Assembly (NCBI RefSeq): GCF_014356525.2
Contig: NC_052505.1
Location: forward strand, 15,502,635-15,566,634
Direction: 5' to 3'
DNA: 64,000 nt
Origin: Nilaparvata lugens
Lineage: Eukaryota; Arthropoda; Insecta; Hemiptera; Delphacidae
Shown here: in pieces, positions 1 through 11,098 of the stretch
How positions within the stretch are numbered: the stretch's first letter is position 1
Layout: each line of letters begins with the position of its first letter
Notes under the pieces: model-generated
Database searches by the model: none
Told to the model about the DNA's origin: nothing
Seen by the model: only the letters and a program-made list of their open reading frames with translations
Position numbers and translations under genes: made by a program

Positions 1-196
1 TAATAATTTATCCTTTTATGTCCTTCAGCGAGTTTTGCCAGGGATGAGACCTAGTGCAATCGAATTCTTATATTATAAACCTACTATGTTCTGAATTTCG
101 TGAGAATTGTTAGAGCCATTTTCAAGATCCGGTGAAATACAAACATATAAACATCTATACATATAAACAGAAGTTGCTCGTTTAATAGTATAGGAT
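1..196 (-). mobile_element. Helitron-like element, cut by the window edge
   Basis: Bases 1-196 match the 5' part of the elements at 15885-16270 and 62989-63373, including GATGAGACCTAGTGCA and the end ATAGTATAGGAT. The hairpin end lies before the window. Confidence 0.7.
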
Positions 197-1027
197 ATTA
201 TCACCTTCTCAACTACTTAGGTATTCTCAACTTAGAAAATTAACGATAGATTCTTTCAGACTATGTAGCCTACATGTAAATTGGGTTTCGGAAAGTTGAG
301 AATGATACTTTGACGATGGGTGAGGAGAATTTTGAGGAGTAGAACAATATTGATGCAGCTTGGCGTTGGTGATGGAGGAGAAATGACAATGATAAACGAG
401 CAAATTGTGAGAAAAGTTTCGAATAAAGCAGTTGCCTACTTTGAAAGTTTCGAGAAATAGGCGACAGTTTGTGAAGGACAATGGCTAAGACGGTGTTCCC
501 CGTTGATGAATGTTTTCTTCTGCCGCGGTGTCTCATTGAGGCTGCAAATGAACCAGATGAAAAGTTTTCAAAAAACTTCAAAAGTATTTCTCGTTCTTTT
601 GTGAAGTTTTATGATTTTTGATTTTGATCGAGTGGCCTCGATTACTAGAACTACTATGAAACAGTGATTACAGATTACAAAAAAATGTTGTTTCGTCAGG
701 TTTACTAACATTGTTCTTTTGCGAAAATTGTAATTTTTCGTGGCTTTGCCTACTAGAACAACTTTGAATCAGTGATTACAGATTTCGGAAAAAATAATCT
801 TGTTTCCTTAGGGTCGTCAGAACTGTCATGTCGTTGTTTAGCTTACAGTATAGGTCGCGCTGGCGATCGACCTCCATGTAACCAGAGATGACAGAAATAA
901 TCTTTCTTGAAAATATAATAATATTTCCCTACTTTATGATGTAACACAAACACCTTGTAAATAATACGAGTGAACAGAAATGTTAAGTCTCGATCGACTG
1001 TCGATTAGAGTATAAAAATGCAATTCC
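197..1027. other. Intronic DNA with one imperfect tandem duplication
   Basis: Between about 594 and 830 two units of about 117 bp repeat: each starts TTCTTTTG and contains ACTAGAAC and AGTGATTACAGATT. Short minus-strand frames at 227-581 lack any recognisable motif. Nothing else is recognised. Confidence 0.5.
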
Positions 1028-1578
1028 TATAGTGAGGTTTACGTTGTAATTGCAGTGGAGAAAGATGGGGAAACAGCGATGCCGATTCTCTGCCTTTTAT
1101 ATAGTATATCTATAGAGGATAACTGATACCAGTATATCTGATGTAAAAGTGCGTACAGATATACGCGCCGCGAACATGAGCAATTCACTTTTAATCAGCT
1201 GACTATATCTGTATTTTTACAGAAACGGTATAAGATATAGATATAAAAAGCTTGGAATCAGCTGATTAAAAGTGAATTGCTCATGTTCGCGGCGCGTAAA
1301 TCTGTACGCACCTTAATATTAACTGGGCACACTGTTTAATATGATCAGTCCTGTTTTAATCGTCAAGAAAATATATTTATCAATGATAAAATAATAAATT
1401 TTCATGATTGAGATTGTATATTTTGTTAAATTACAGGCTCTTCTATATTGTTGGAAAACGATCTGGCAAAGTTGTAATGCTAGAAAAGGATAGCGCTATC
1501 TGCTTTGTCGAATGATAGACAAGGATAGCAACATCAATGTTAATTAAATACTGTCATTTTAACGTGGACCTCATTAAA
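1028..1578. mobile_element. TATAGTGAGG-family MITE
   Basis: The left end reads TATAGTGAGGTTTACG and the right end CGTGGACCTCATTAA, a degraded inverted pair. Internal blocks (GATTCTCTGCC on the left, GATAGCGCTATCTGC on the right) match other copies. It carries a nested foldback at 1149-1311. Confidence 0.75.
1149..1311. mobile_element. Nested foldback MITE
   Basis: Inverted arms of about 50 bp start GTGCGTACAG and contain CGCGCCGCGAACATGAGC, then AATTCACTTTTAATCAGC. The loop is about 60 bp. A truncated relative may start at 6891 (GGTGCGTACAGA). Confidence 0.85.
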
Positions 1579-1627
1579 GGAAGATGATACGAGGATGATA
1601 AACAATATAGTTGTTGATGATAGTTTT

Positions 1628-2300
1628 TTACTTTCCTTTCCTACTACCATAGGTAAGGAAAGTATTGCTTTCCAAAAAAAATTAAGGTACCCCAATTTCA
1701 AGTTTTCTATACGTTTCAAGGTCCCCTGAGTCCAAAAACATGATTTTTGGGTGTTGGTCTGTGTGTGTGTATGTGTGTGTCTGTGAACACGGTAACTCTA
1801 TTCCTAATTAACCGATTGACTTGAAATTTTAAGCTTAAGGTCCTCATATCATGAGGACCCGACAATAAGAAATTCAATAAAATTCAATTCAAGATGACGG
1901 AAAAAATGGCGGATGATTACTAAAAAACCATGTTTTCACGGTTTTCTTGAATACGGATCTAACGATTTTCTTCGAATTCATACCATGAATAGCTAGCTAT
2001 TTATAAGCTCTATCAACTGACATGAGTCTCATTTCTGGGAAAATTGCAGGAACTGCGTAATATTCTCGAGAAAAATGGCGGATAATTACTAAAAAACCAT
2101 GTTTTTCACGATTTTCTCAAAAATGACTTGACTGATTTATTTCAAATTCATACTCTGTATAGTTATTCATCAGATCTATCAACTGGCATGAGTCTCCTTC
2201 CTGGGAAACTAATGGGGGGTCCAACCCATCCTTGAGAAATGGACTTTGTATCCTTCTTCTCGTGCATGAGGTAGGTAGGTAGAGCAGTCTATAAAAAGGT
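1628..2300. repeat. Interspersed repeat beginning with GGTAAGGAAAGTATTGC
   Basis: It contains GTCCCCTGAGTCCAAAAA, a short GT-rich run and two tandem blocks holding AATGGCGGATGATTACTA then CAACTGACATGAGTC or CAACTGGCATGAGTC. It ends near GCATGAGGTAGGTAGG. I recall similar abundant repeats from hemipteran genomes. No ORF. Confidence 0.55.
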
Positions 2301-2659
2301 CATAGTCGTAGTCGAGATATTTCATCTGTAGAACAGCTGTTTTGACGACTTTAAAAAAATCATCGGATTTCACAATTTATTTACACAAAGGAAACAGTAC
2401 TCTGAAAACAATAATTATTTATTTATATACATATACAGCAGTCTCATCGTAGTTTCAAATAAGTTGCCGCCAATCGTCATTATGTTATTCCTCTTAATTA
2501 TTCTCGTTTAAGAATGAGGCTCACAGTTCAATGAGCAAGGAAAGTTGTGTGAGTGTACCACATCAGATTTTTAGTTCTGGTAGATTTTTTTTTTCGTGAT
2601 AAGTGTTTATTAACCTTTGATTTGTTACGTTGTTAAATTATGCAATAAAGAATTGAATT

Positions 2660-2960
2660 GAAAAAAATGATAGCAACATCAATGTTAATCAAATAAAGCC
2701 AATATAAGGTGGACCTCATTATATGAAGATGATACAAAGATGATACGAACGTGATACAAAGATGATACGGAGGTGATACAAGGATGATAGACAAGGATTG
2801 CAACATCAATGTTAATGAAATATTGCCATTATAACGTGGACCTCACTATAGGAATATGATACAAAGATTATACAAAGATGATACGGAGATGATACAAGGA
2901 TGATAGACAAGGATAGCAACACCAATGTTAATAAAATACTGCTATTATATCATGAATTTC
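2660..2960. repeat. Minisatellite linked to MITE ends
   Basis: Runs of about 11-12 bp (GATGATACAAA and variants) alternate with MITE right ends such as TATAACGTGGACCTCACTAT (2830s). Each period is about 120-125 bp and includes GATAGACAAGGATAGCAAC. The same compound unit occurs at 24385-24635. Confidence 0.75.
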
Positions 2961-3449
2961 ACCATAGTATTTATTATTATCGTTGTCCTATGTCTGACAT
3001 TTGGCTGGTGCTTAAGACAACAGCAATTCTATTATTATTGTTTCGTAAACTGCCGCCGTCACACAGTATCAGTGCAGTGCAGGGTTTCAGCGTTTGTATT
3101 TGAACGACCTTGAAGCACTGATAATGGCCAAACGAGTGCTTTGCTTCTATTCAAATGGCACACATCAACTGAAGCCTGCAATTATTTCAGATGAAATACA
3201 GCTGCATTTCGCTTTCTCATTCACAATTCAGCAGAGTATAGGCACCCAGGTTACTTCCTTACGAAATTAATTTCCACAAAATGTTTACAGGAAATATTGT
3301 GTTATTATTCTCAGGTAAATCTTATAAATGACTATTGAATGTCATTGAATTGAATTTAACGTGTAAATGATTATTTACTGAATCTCAAGCTATAAAAAGT
3401 CACTACCTTATAGGATTTTCACTGCAGAATCTAGAAGAGAAAAAAAATA

Positions 3450-3816
3450 TATAGTGAGGTCCACGTTATAATGGCAGTGTAGGAAGATAAGAAAAAAGGG
3501 TTGCCAGATCTCAGCCTTGCCACCCAAACAGCTGATACTGGTATATCTGATCAATTTAACTCTTCATTATTGTTGAAAATAGTTGATCATATTTTTATTT
3601 GTCAAGAAAATATATTTTTTAAAGATGTGATAATAAATTTTCATAATTGAGATTGAATATTCTGTCAATTAGTTGAATTTCTACATTGTTGATAAACGAT
3701 ATGGCAACATCGCAATGCATGAAAGAGATAGCGCCATCTGCTTTGTTGAACGATAGACAAAGATAGCAACACCATTGCAAATAACACACTGCCATTATAA
3801 CGTGGACCTCACTATA
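3450..3816. mobile_element. TATAGTGAGG-family MITE, complete
   Basis: Left TATAGTGAGGTCCACG and right CGTGGACCTCACTATA are perfect inverted ends, extending to about 29 bp. Length 367 bp. No coding capacity. Confidence 0.85.
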
Positions 3817-4096
3817 GCGCTATCACTTCCTCGCTTTGCTATATTGCCAGTTCGTCTTTCAGCAATGTAGAATTGATGATATTTCAAATATTTCATTTTA
3901 ATTATGTAAATTCATTATGAAATTATTGAAAAATAAAATCTCTTGCTTAATAAAATATAATTGCTTATTCCAAACTAGAATGAATAGTTAATATTACATC
4001 AACAAACCTATATCTGCTACTCTTCATAGAAGGCATTGACAAGACAGAGGATCGGCAACGTTTCTCCACTGTCTTTATAACGTGGACCTCACTATA
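3817..4096. mobile_element. TATAGTGAGG-family MITE, left-truncated, abutting the previous copy
   Basis: Starts GCGCTATC without its left end and finishes CGTGGACCTCACTATA at 4096. The junction with the previous copy is direct, with no spacer. Confidence 0.7.
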
Positions 4097-4171
4097 ATAA
4101 CGAATGACAATAGAACAAGAGGATAGTTGATTACAGTACAGGTTCACCACAAAATCAAGAAAAATAGTTTT

Positions 4172-4785
4172 CCTACAGATACCTTGAAAAGTGACAATTT
4201 CTGCACTGATTGCAGGCCGCAAAGAATCACTTTTCTGCTCTAGTGCGCAAAGTATTACTTCGCGTACTCCAGATTTGCAGCATGACAACGCAAAATAGTA
4301 GGTTATATGGAGCACCAGTGCAGGAAAATCAAAATTAAGTTGGTAACACTGGCTGTGATATAGTGAGGTCCACATTATAATGACAGTGGAGAACAGCGTT
4401 GCCTTGCCATTATGTGCCTTGATTATAGTCATTTCAATGCTTACATAAGATAAACCCCCTTCAAGCAGTCACATAAATTTTCAATTGAATTACTAATCAT
4501 TATAATTTAATTATTATTATTCAATTTTAAATAAATTAAGGTTTTTGTTAATAATAAAATGACACGGAAAAACATTTGATGGATTTCAGGGAATTTTACC
4601 CATAATTACCCACTTTTCATATTTAATGGTAACTGTAGGAAAAATTTAATGTGAAATACATGCGCAAAGTTCGTTTGCTGCACTCAAGAAACCATTATTC
4701 CACACTCGCCTACGGCTCGTGCTTAAACGTTTCTTTCGGTGCAGCAAACTGTCACTTTGCGCACTAGTTGCACAACAAACTATTT
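4172..4785. mobile_element. CCTACAG-family element with internal MITE end
   Basis: Starts CCTACAGATACCTTGAAAAG. Inside is its inverted counterpart CACTTTTCATATTTAATGG, then TAACTGTAGG at about 4610-4640. The part after that carries GCCTACGGCTCG and ends GCGCACTAGTTGCAC. A TATAGTGAGG MITE left end sits at 4359-4440. Relatives at 48151, 51338 and 52898. Confidence 0.65.
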
Positions 4786-5057
4786 CAATTTAAAAATGAA
4801 GTTACTCATAGAAAAGGAAATAACTGAAGTTTTGTAGTAGGAACGAGCATATGTGTGCTCTCCCATATTGGAATTTCAATTCCTCCCATTTCATTTTTTT
4901 TTTGCCTTTTCTTGCATCTATTTAAACTTATTCATTGCTTTCAAACTCTTGTAAAAATTAATTATGAAGTTTTACTGCAACCCTCTATGAGTCTATGTAG
5001 TCTACTCCCAATAGAGACGTCATGAAAATGTAGAAAACATGAAAATGTTTAGAGTAA

Positions 5058-5622
5058 TACAGCGAGGTCCACGTTATACTGGCAGTATTTGATAAACATT
5101 GCTGCTGCCATCCTTATCTATCATTCAACAAAGCAGACAGAGCTATACCTGTCTACCTCCGCAATGTTTCCAGATCGTTTTTTTTAACAATGAAGAAAAT
5201 TTTAATCCATTAACAAAATATTCAATCTCAATTAAGAAAATTAATTAATTTATCATTGTAAAATATATGTCCTTGACGAATAAAATATAATTGATTATTT
5301 CAAACAAGACAGAACAGTTAATTATTCTATTATTATTATTTATTCGTTTATTGTACAAAATAATACAATAATAATATAATTATGACATTGAAGAAAAAAC
5401 TAGGCTGAGCCTGTATTCTCCAAAAATTTCGATAAAAAGTTAATGTTGGCACACACTTCTTCGTAACTCGATTTTTGGTCCAGGAATAATGATTTGAAGA
5501 TATATATTTATTTGAGATAATAATTACATCAGATACTTTCTATGGAAGGCAGTGGCAAGGCGAAGAATCGGCAACACTTTTCTATTCTTCTCCACTGTCA
5601 TTATAACGTGGACTTCACTATA
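5058..5622. mobile_element. TATAGTGAGG-family MITE with nested retroelement tail
   Basis: Left TACAGCGAGGTCCACG, right CGTGGACTTCACTATA. About 190 bp near 5320-5510 (AT-rich, with GGCTGAGCCTG) interrupts the normal body and looks like a LINE 3' fragment. Confidence 0.75.
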
Positions 5623-6419
5623 GCCAATTGTACGCCAATTTCAACTAGTTGGAAGCCCTATTACAACCCGTGAAAGAAGAAACACTCTTGAAGCTCTTTT
5701 TTCCGATTACTCTATTCTCTTATTTCCCTTATTATTTGACCATTAGGCTTCCAGGTCTTGGTTTGTGGTTAATTTAGTCCCGACCGTTTTTCCGCCTTCC
5801 CTTCCGTCACTGATATTTGAAGCTATTCATTGAAGCAGCGTACTCAGTTGTTTCAGTAATGACTCTATACTCCCTCATTTTTCGCTGGAAAATTCGATAC
5901 GCTCGCTATTAAGGTAGGTTGGAGAATTGAGAGCCCTGCTCTATTTATTCTAGTCTCTTTTATTGATTAAATTTTATTCCACTGACTACTTCTATCATCA
6001 TCAATCAATCAAATCATCATCTATCAATAAAATATTAAATCAATCACTGGCAATTTACCTTTAACCCATGTATCCACACTCTTTGTATAATACCAAGACT
6101 CGAATTCGTTGGGATTTGGAATTTGTTTTCCTGTTTTTATGACTCATATGTATATTTTCTTAAATGTCACCTCCTGAATGTTATCTCCCTTCAATTTAAT
6201 CATAATATTATAATATATTAATTAAATCTATGATACATATTCCATGGACGTATGCCGCTATTTCTCGGCTGGGATAAAATAATGTTCCAAGTCTCAAGAT
6301 GTATTTAAAAAGTTCAAAGAACTATTTATCATCATTCATGAATTTGTGGGTCATTATTTCCTTGCACTGATTTTAACTCACATACTATCTATAACTTTAG
6401 TAATTTTGCAGACTGATTT
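5623..6419. other. Intronic DNA, nothing recognised
   Basis: AT-rich sequence with an ATCAATCAAATCATCA-type run near 6000. I see no gene or clear repeat. Confidence 0.5.
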
Positions 6420-6560
6420 TCATTTATTTATTTATTTGTGGACAGAATCACAAATCATATAAATATGATTAGGAAGGAACAACAGGCTTGGCCCAAATCT
6501 ATTTCATTCCCAAATTTTGATAAATTAATAAAATGTCCAAAAAATAGGTTATGTTTCTAC
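6420..6560. repeat. Probable LINE 3' fragment
   Basis: Has TTTATTTATTTATTTG, then GGCTTGGCCCAAATC and AAATTTTGATAAATTA. This resembles the fragment inside the MITE at 5320. Minus orientation suspected. Confidence 0.4.
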
Positions 6561-7042
6561 TGTAAAACAATCAAGTTCAATTTTCGTCCAAAAATATATA
6601 TAAGCTAAAAATTTTTAATTTAGAGAAATTAAAACACCAAACTATATTTAAATATAACACTTAATTATCACTTCATATTGAATTAATCAAGTAATTTTAT
6701 AAAATTTTGAACGCAAAAATACACACAACTTCTCTCACTAAGCACAGCTGTAAATTTATTTTCTATGTTTTCTGTATTTTTTTCAATAATTAAATTATTT
6801 TTTAATAAGTAACTATGTCCAAGTTGATAAGTTGATCATGTCTTTATATAAAAACTGAGAGTACCAACTTTAGCAACTTCTAACCTAAAGGTGCGTACAG
6901 ACTCATGCGATACGTTTTACTGTTCATCAGCTCATGCTCATTATATCTGTATCTTACTGTCTCTATAAACAATGGACCTCTATAAAAAGGTCCATAGGGC
7001 CCCTGTCTCTATAAACAATATTTTAATAGTCGTATACCCATC

Positions 7043-7083
7043 CTCGGTATATTAAGAATCTATATGCAAAATTTCAAGTTGAT
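7043..7083. repeat. Target-site duplication, left copy (41 bp)
   Basis: Identical to 7935-7975 over 41 bp and located exactly at the 3' end of the LINE insert. This is the expected product of target-primed reverse transcription. Confidence 0.9.
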
Positions 7084-7934
7084 CATCTTCACTTCATCAT
7101 CTTCACTTCAGGGATTAGGTTTATTAATGAACCTGTTCCGGTACCCATCTCTTTCTTGGTCTCCCTACATCTCTTTTTCCTGTAGGTCTATAGTTTTGGA
7201 CTACAACGGGAATTCTTCCAGGTGGCATTCTATCCAAATGACTGCACCAGTTGCGTCTATTTTGAATAATTCTTTCATGTAGAGGAGCAACCAATAAACC
7301 CTGTCTTATATCAGTGTTTCTTATTCTATCAACTCTAGTGCAGCCAAATACACTCCTTAGAAACCTCATTTCTGCAGCTTGAATTCGACTGTTCATTCTA
7401 CGTGTGTGAATCCAATTCTCACTTCCATATAGGAGAGTCGGAACTGCAATGGTATTATAGAACTTTATTCTGGTTTCTTGTCTTGATTTATTTTTGAGGT
7501 TTCTATGTATAGTGCCATATATTTTCTGAAACTTTGAAATTTTATTGTATACATCAATATCTGTATCATATGTTACATCATTACCAAGATAGCTGAAATT
7601 TTTCACTTGTTCTATTAATTTTCCGTTCAATTCTATTTTGGTTCTAATTGGATATTTTCCTTTGAATGCCATTGATTTGGTTTTTATAACTGATATTCTC
7701 AAATTGTAATTTTCAGCAACTCTGTCCAACATGAAAACTGATTTTTGTAAGGAATCTTCATTTCTCTGAATTATTAATAAGTCGTCTGCATACATAATTG
7801 AATTTACAAAACTATGGGTTGAGAGCTGTAAACCTGAGTCCACTAAAGTTTTCCATGTGCGTAACATGTCGTCAACATAAATATTAAATAAAGTCGGCGA
7901 TATACAACAACCTTGTCTAACCCCTTTGTTTATG
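7084..7934 (-). mobile_element. 5'-truncated LINE with 41-bp target-site duplications
   Basis: On the minus strand the insert opens with NKGVRQGCCISPTLFNIYVDD, shortened here from the reverse transcriptase palm, and continues through YADDLLIIQ, the thumb and a GRPRKRW tail, in one frame of about 268 codons ending at 7124. It begins in mid-domain at 7934, so the 5' part was never copied. The 3' tail (7084-7110) is a repeat of TGAAGTGAAGATGA. The copies of CTCGGTATATTAAGAATC and the following bases at 7043-7083 and 7935-7975 are identical over 41 bp. The clade is not settled; the wording resembles RTE/L2-like insect LINEs with microsatellite tails. Confidence 0.9.
7124..7933 (-). pseudogene. 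LINE reverse transcriptase, C-terminal half
   Basis: The frame is open but lacks the endonuclease and fingers. It carries the RT palm motif YADD, a KTKSMAF segment, a VKNFSYLG motif, LLYGSENW, an AEMRFLRSVFGCTR-x-DRIRN block and a final GRPRKRW. These are standard for the C-terminal half of many insect LINE ORF2 proteins. The product could not be an active enzyme alone. The intact frame suggests a young insertion. Confidence 0.85.
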
Positions 7935-7975
7935 CTCGGTATATTAAGAATCTATATGCAAAATTTCAAGTTGAT
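7935..7975. repeat. Target-site duplication, right copy (41 bp)
   Basis: Identical to 7043-7083. It marks the truncated 5' end of the LINE insert. Confidence 0.9.
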
Positions 7976-8032
7976 TAGTTGAGGAGTTCAAAACAAGAAT
8001 GAACCGTTGATAAATTACATCAAATATGCCGG

Positions 8033-8140
8033 AATCAGCTATCCTGTATAAAAGGCATAGTGGCAACTGGCAAGGCAGAGAATCGGCAACGCTGTACTCC
8101 TTTCTTTCTCCACTGCCATTATAGCGTGGACCTCACTATA
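8033..8140. mobile_element. TATAGTGAGG-family MITE, right end only
   Basis: Contains GGCAAGGCAGAGAATCGGC and ends GCGTGGACCTCACTATA at 8140. Confidence 0.7.
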
Positions 8141-8396
8141 GTTTTATGTGGGCTCATCACTTTGTGGCAGCTTTCAATTTAATAGCTGGCTTGAGAGGCG
8201 GCTGTCAAAAGTTGTCGGCAATTCATTTGAAGAACGGAGGAGACTGCGCAGCACAAAGCATATTAAAAATTGAGCGATTCCGTGACATGTCGTGTCGTGT
8301 CGTGACAGTGTGAACTGCTCACTGAAGGCTTCAAGACGAACAAGGTGGAGGAGAAGTAGTTGGTGAAGAAGAAGGGAACGTTTAGAAGGAGAAGCT

Positions 8397-8709
8397 GATG
8401 TAGATGATAAAGAAGACGAGGAGGAAGAAGAAGATGATGATGATAAGAAGAGGAAGAAGATGAAGAAGAAGAAGAAAAGGAAGAAGAAGAAGAAGAAGAA
8501 GAAGAAGAAGAAGAAGAAGAAGAAGAAGAAGAAGAAGAAGAAGAAGATGCTGATGATGAAGAAGAAAAGGAAGAAGAAGATGATGATTATGATGATGATG
8601 ATGGGGAAGAAGAAGAGGAGGAAGAAGAAGATGATGATGATAAGAAGGAGAAGAAGAAGAAAAATACGTGGAAGAAGAAGAAGATGATGATGAAGAAGAA
8701 AAGGAAGAA

Positions 8710-8752
<43 letters not shown>

Positions 8753-9590
8753 GGGAAGAAGAAGGAGAAGAAGAAAATGAAGCAGATGAGGGCGGAGGAA
8801 AGAAGATGACGGGAAAGAAGAAGAAGAAGAAGAGGAATAGTAGAAGAAGGAGAGGAGAAGAAGGTAGAAGAAGAAAAAAGGAGAGGAAAAATAAAACGAC
8901 AAAAAAGAAGAGAAGGAGGAGGAAAAGGAAGAAGAAGGAAGGAGTATAAGAAAGAGAAGAAAAAGACGACGGAGGAGAAGAAGAATAAGAGGGTGTAGGA
9001 GCAAAAATTAGTAGCAAAATTAGTAGAAGAGAAGTATAATAAGAAAAAGAAGTGAAATAAGGAGAAGGAAAAGTAGAAAAAAGGAGAATAAGTAGATGTC
9101 AAGAAGAAAAGGAGCAGGAGGAGGAGATGTAGAAGAAGACGGTGAAGGAAATGAATTAGTAGAAGAGAAGTAGGAGAAGAAGTAGAATAAGAAGAAGGAG
9201 AAGAAGAAAAAGAAGTAGAATAAGGAGGAGCAGGAGGAAGAGAAGAAGAAAAACGTCGAATAAGAAGAGGAATTGGTAGAAGAAAAATTAGTAGAAGAGG
9301 AGGAGGAGAAGAATTAGTAGAAGAGGAGAAGTAGAATAATTAGAATAAGGAGGGGAAGAGAAGAAGAGGAGCAGCAGGAAGAGGAAGAAGAAGAAGACGA
9401 ATTAGTGGAAGAAAGATGAGGAGAAGAAGGAGAATAAGATGAAGGAGTAGGACGATGAAGAGAGCAGAAGCACAAGAAGAAAAATAAGGAGATAGAATAG
9501 AAGAAGAAGCCAAGAAGATGGTGGTGGTGGATGATGAGGAGGTGGAGGAGGCGGCAGAGAAGAAGTCATGTGGAGCGTTGGCAGGCAAAG
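8397..9590 (+). repeat. 1.1-kb polypurine (GAA/GAT) tract
   Basis: The + strand is almost entirely A and G, in shifting GAA, AAG, GAGG and GAT triplets, with T mainly in GATGAT runs. The uninterrupted GAA core is at about 8476-8545 and a GAT core at about 8712-8750. GTGTCGTGTCGTG blocks lie on either side at about 8290 and 9615. The long frames of poly-Lys, poly-Glu/Asp and poly-Ser/Leu that cross it are products of the triplet repeat, not genes. Confidence 0.9.
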
Positions 9591-9719
9591 TTAAAGTTGA
9601 TGGAGTGCGTGACGTGTCGTGTCGTGTCGTGACGTCGGTCGTTTGACTTGAAGAGGAGAAGACTGTTGCCAGCAAATGCTGCACACAATTCATAGCGTGA
9701 TTAGCAGCACTACACTCCT

Positions 9720-10244
9720 CCTATCTCCTCTCAACCCTTTCTTCAGCAGCTAGGCGCAAGACAGATGGACAGATAGCAACAATTTCTCCTACTCCCACTT
9801 CTGACAACTTACTTATTTCACGGCCAATATTGGTCTTTGTCCAATTTTTTAGACAACTCATTTTTCCTAAATAATTGAAAATTTGAGCTCACGTTTTTTT
9901 ATGGCTGAAATTTGTTTGTTGACGTCATTTCTATACGTTTTTTCGCAACTTTTACAACCTGGTATAGAGCTTTCTATAAATTTTACAGGTTATTTATTTC
10001 TGTAGGCAACCGCACAAAAATAGTGATATGATAAATACAGATGACTTAGTTACCATAGATTGTTATTTCTTGTTAAATCTCATTCTATCATGTTCCATCA
10101 CTAGAGTTCAATTCTGTCAATTAAAGCCTATACAGAACTGATTACACAGAACTGATGTCTGGAGAAGCCTAGCAATGGTTTACAAAACATCATACGGCGT
10201 GGGTTGCTTTTCGTGGATTAGCGTGGGTCTACTTTGCGGGGGGC
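9720..10244. other. Intronic DNA with a weak repeat match
   Basis: Around 10135-10225 it carries AGAACTGATTACACAGA and TGTCTGGAGAAGCC, echoing the right part of the repeats at 27912 and 62105. Nothing else recognised. Confidence 0.45.
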
Positions 10245-10342
10245 TTTACATTCTATACTTTACATTCTATACTTTACATTCTATACTTTACATTCTATAC
10301 TTTACATTCTATACTTTACATTCTATACTTTACATTCTATAC
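10245..10342 (+). repeat. 14-bp tandem repeat, seven identical units
   Basis: TTTACATTCTATAC repeats seven times without a change over 98 bp. The two overlapping frames across it are repeat artefacts. Confidence 0.95.
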
Positions 10343-11098
10343 TCTCTGTTCGCACCTTACGTTGCATTACTGCATTCAAGTGCAAGTACTGCATACAAAT
10401 TTTACTTGTATCTTGCATGCAAATCTAGATTATTTCAAGATATATCATTTCAATCTTATTACCTCAAGTGTTTATAAATCTAATCGCCTCTGAAGATTTC
10501 GCTTTGTGGTTTTCTGAGAATATTCTCGACTAGCTCTGACACAATTAGTTGGATTTTCATTCAAATAATGTGGAAAAAACGTTTCAAACAAGTTTGGAGT
10601 TTTTTAGTCTGCATTTGCAACGCTTTATCTTTCTCTCGCCTTTGTGACGGTGATCTTCTAATTGGATTCAATATTTGGCATCTTTTCCTGCCGCCTGCGT
10701 TTCAAGTAATGTGGATAGTCTTGGCTAGCTCCTAACTTGTCAAGTTTTTTTGTCCGAATATTTGAAAGAGTATCATTCAAGAATTATGTATTCTAGTTCT
10801 CAGCATTCCCAAGTCTCGGTCATGGGAAAGTTTCTCTGAGTCTGAAGCCGCAATGAAAAAGTATTGATGCATTCATAATGTTCATTACCTTGACTTATTG
10901 CTCATTAAGCCATTAGCGATTAGATAATCAATGTGAAGCAACGAAAGTCACTATAAAGTGAAAGTATAAAATACTGACTAACTGTGACAGAGACAAACAA
11001 AATTATGTACAACTCCTTTCAATATAGCGTTTTTCATTATGAATAATTTTTTATGCGGTACTTTTTCAGTGGTATTCGAATTTGAACAGTATTTCCTT

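Noticed and set aside
227..581. Two overlapping minus-strand frames
   Set aside because: No recognisable motif, no supporting splice context, AT-rich composition.
3965..4432. Minus-strand frame of 155 codons
   Set aside because: It crosses the end of one MITE and the body of another element, so it is a chance frame in repeats.
8174..9102. Several long frames (up to 276 codons) rich in Ser/Leu/Phe, Lys or Asp/Glu
   Set aside because: They are readings of the GAA/GAT polypurine tract in several frames and lack any domain or non-repetitive core.
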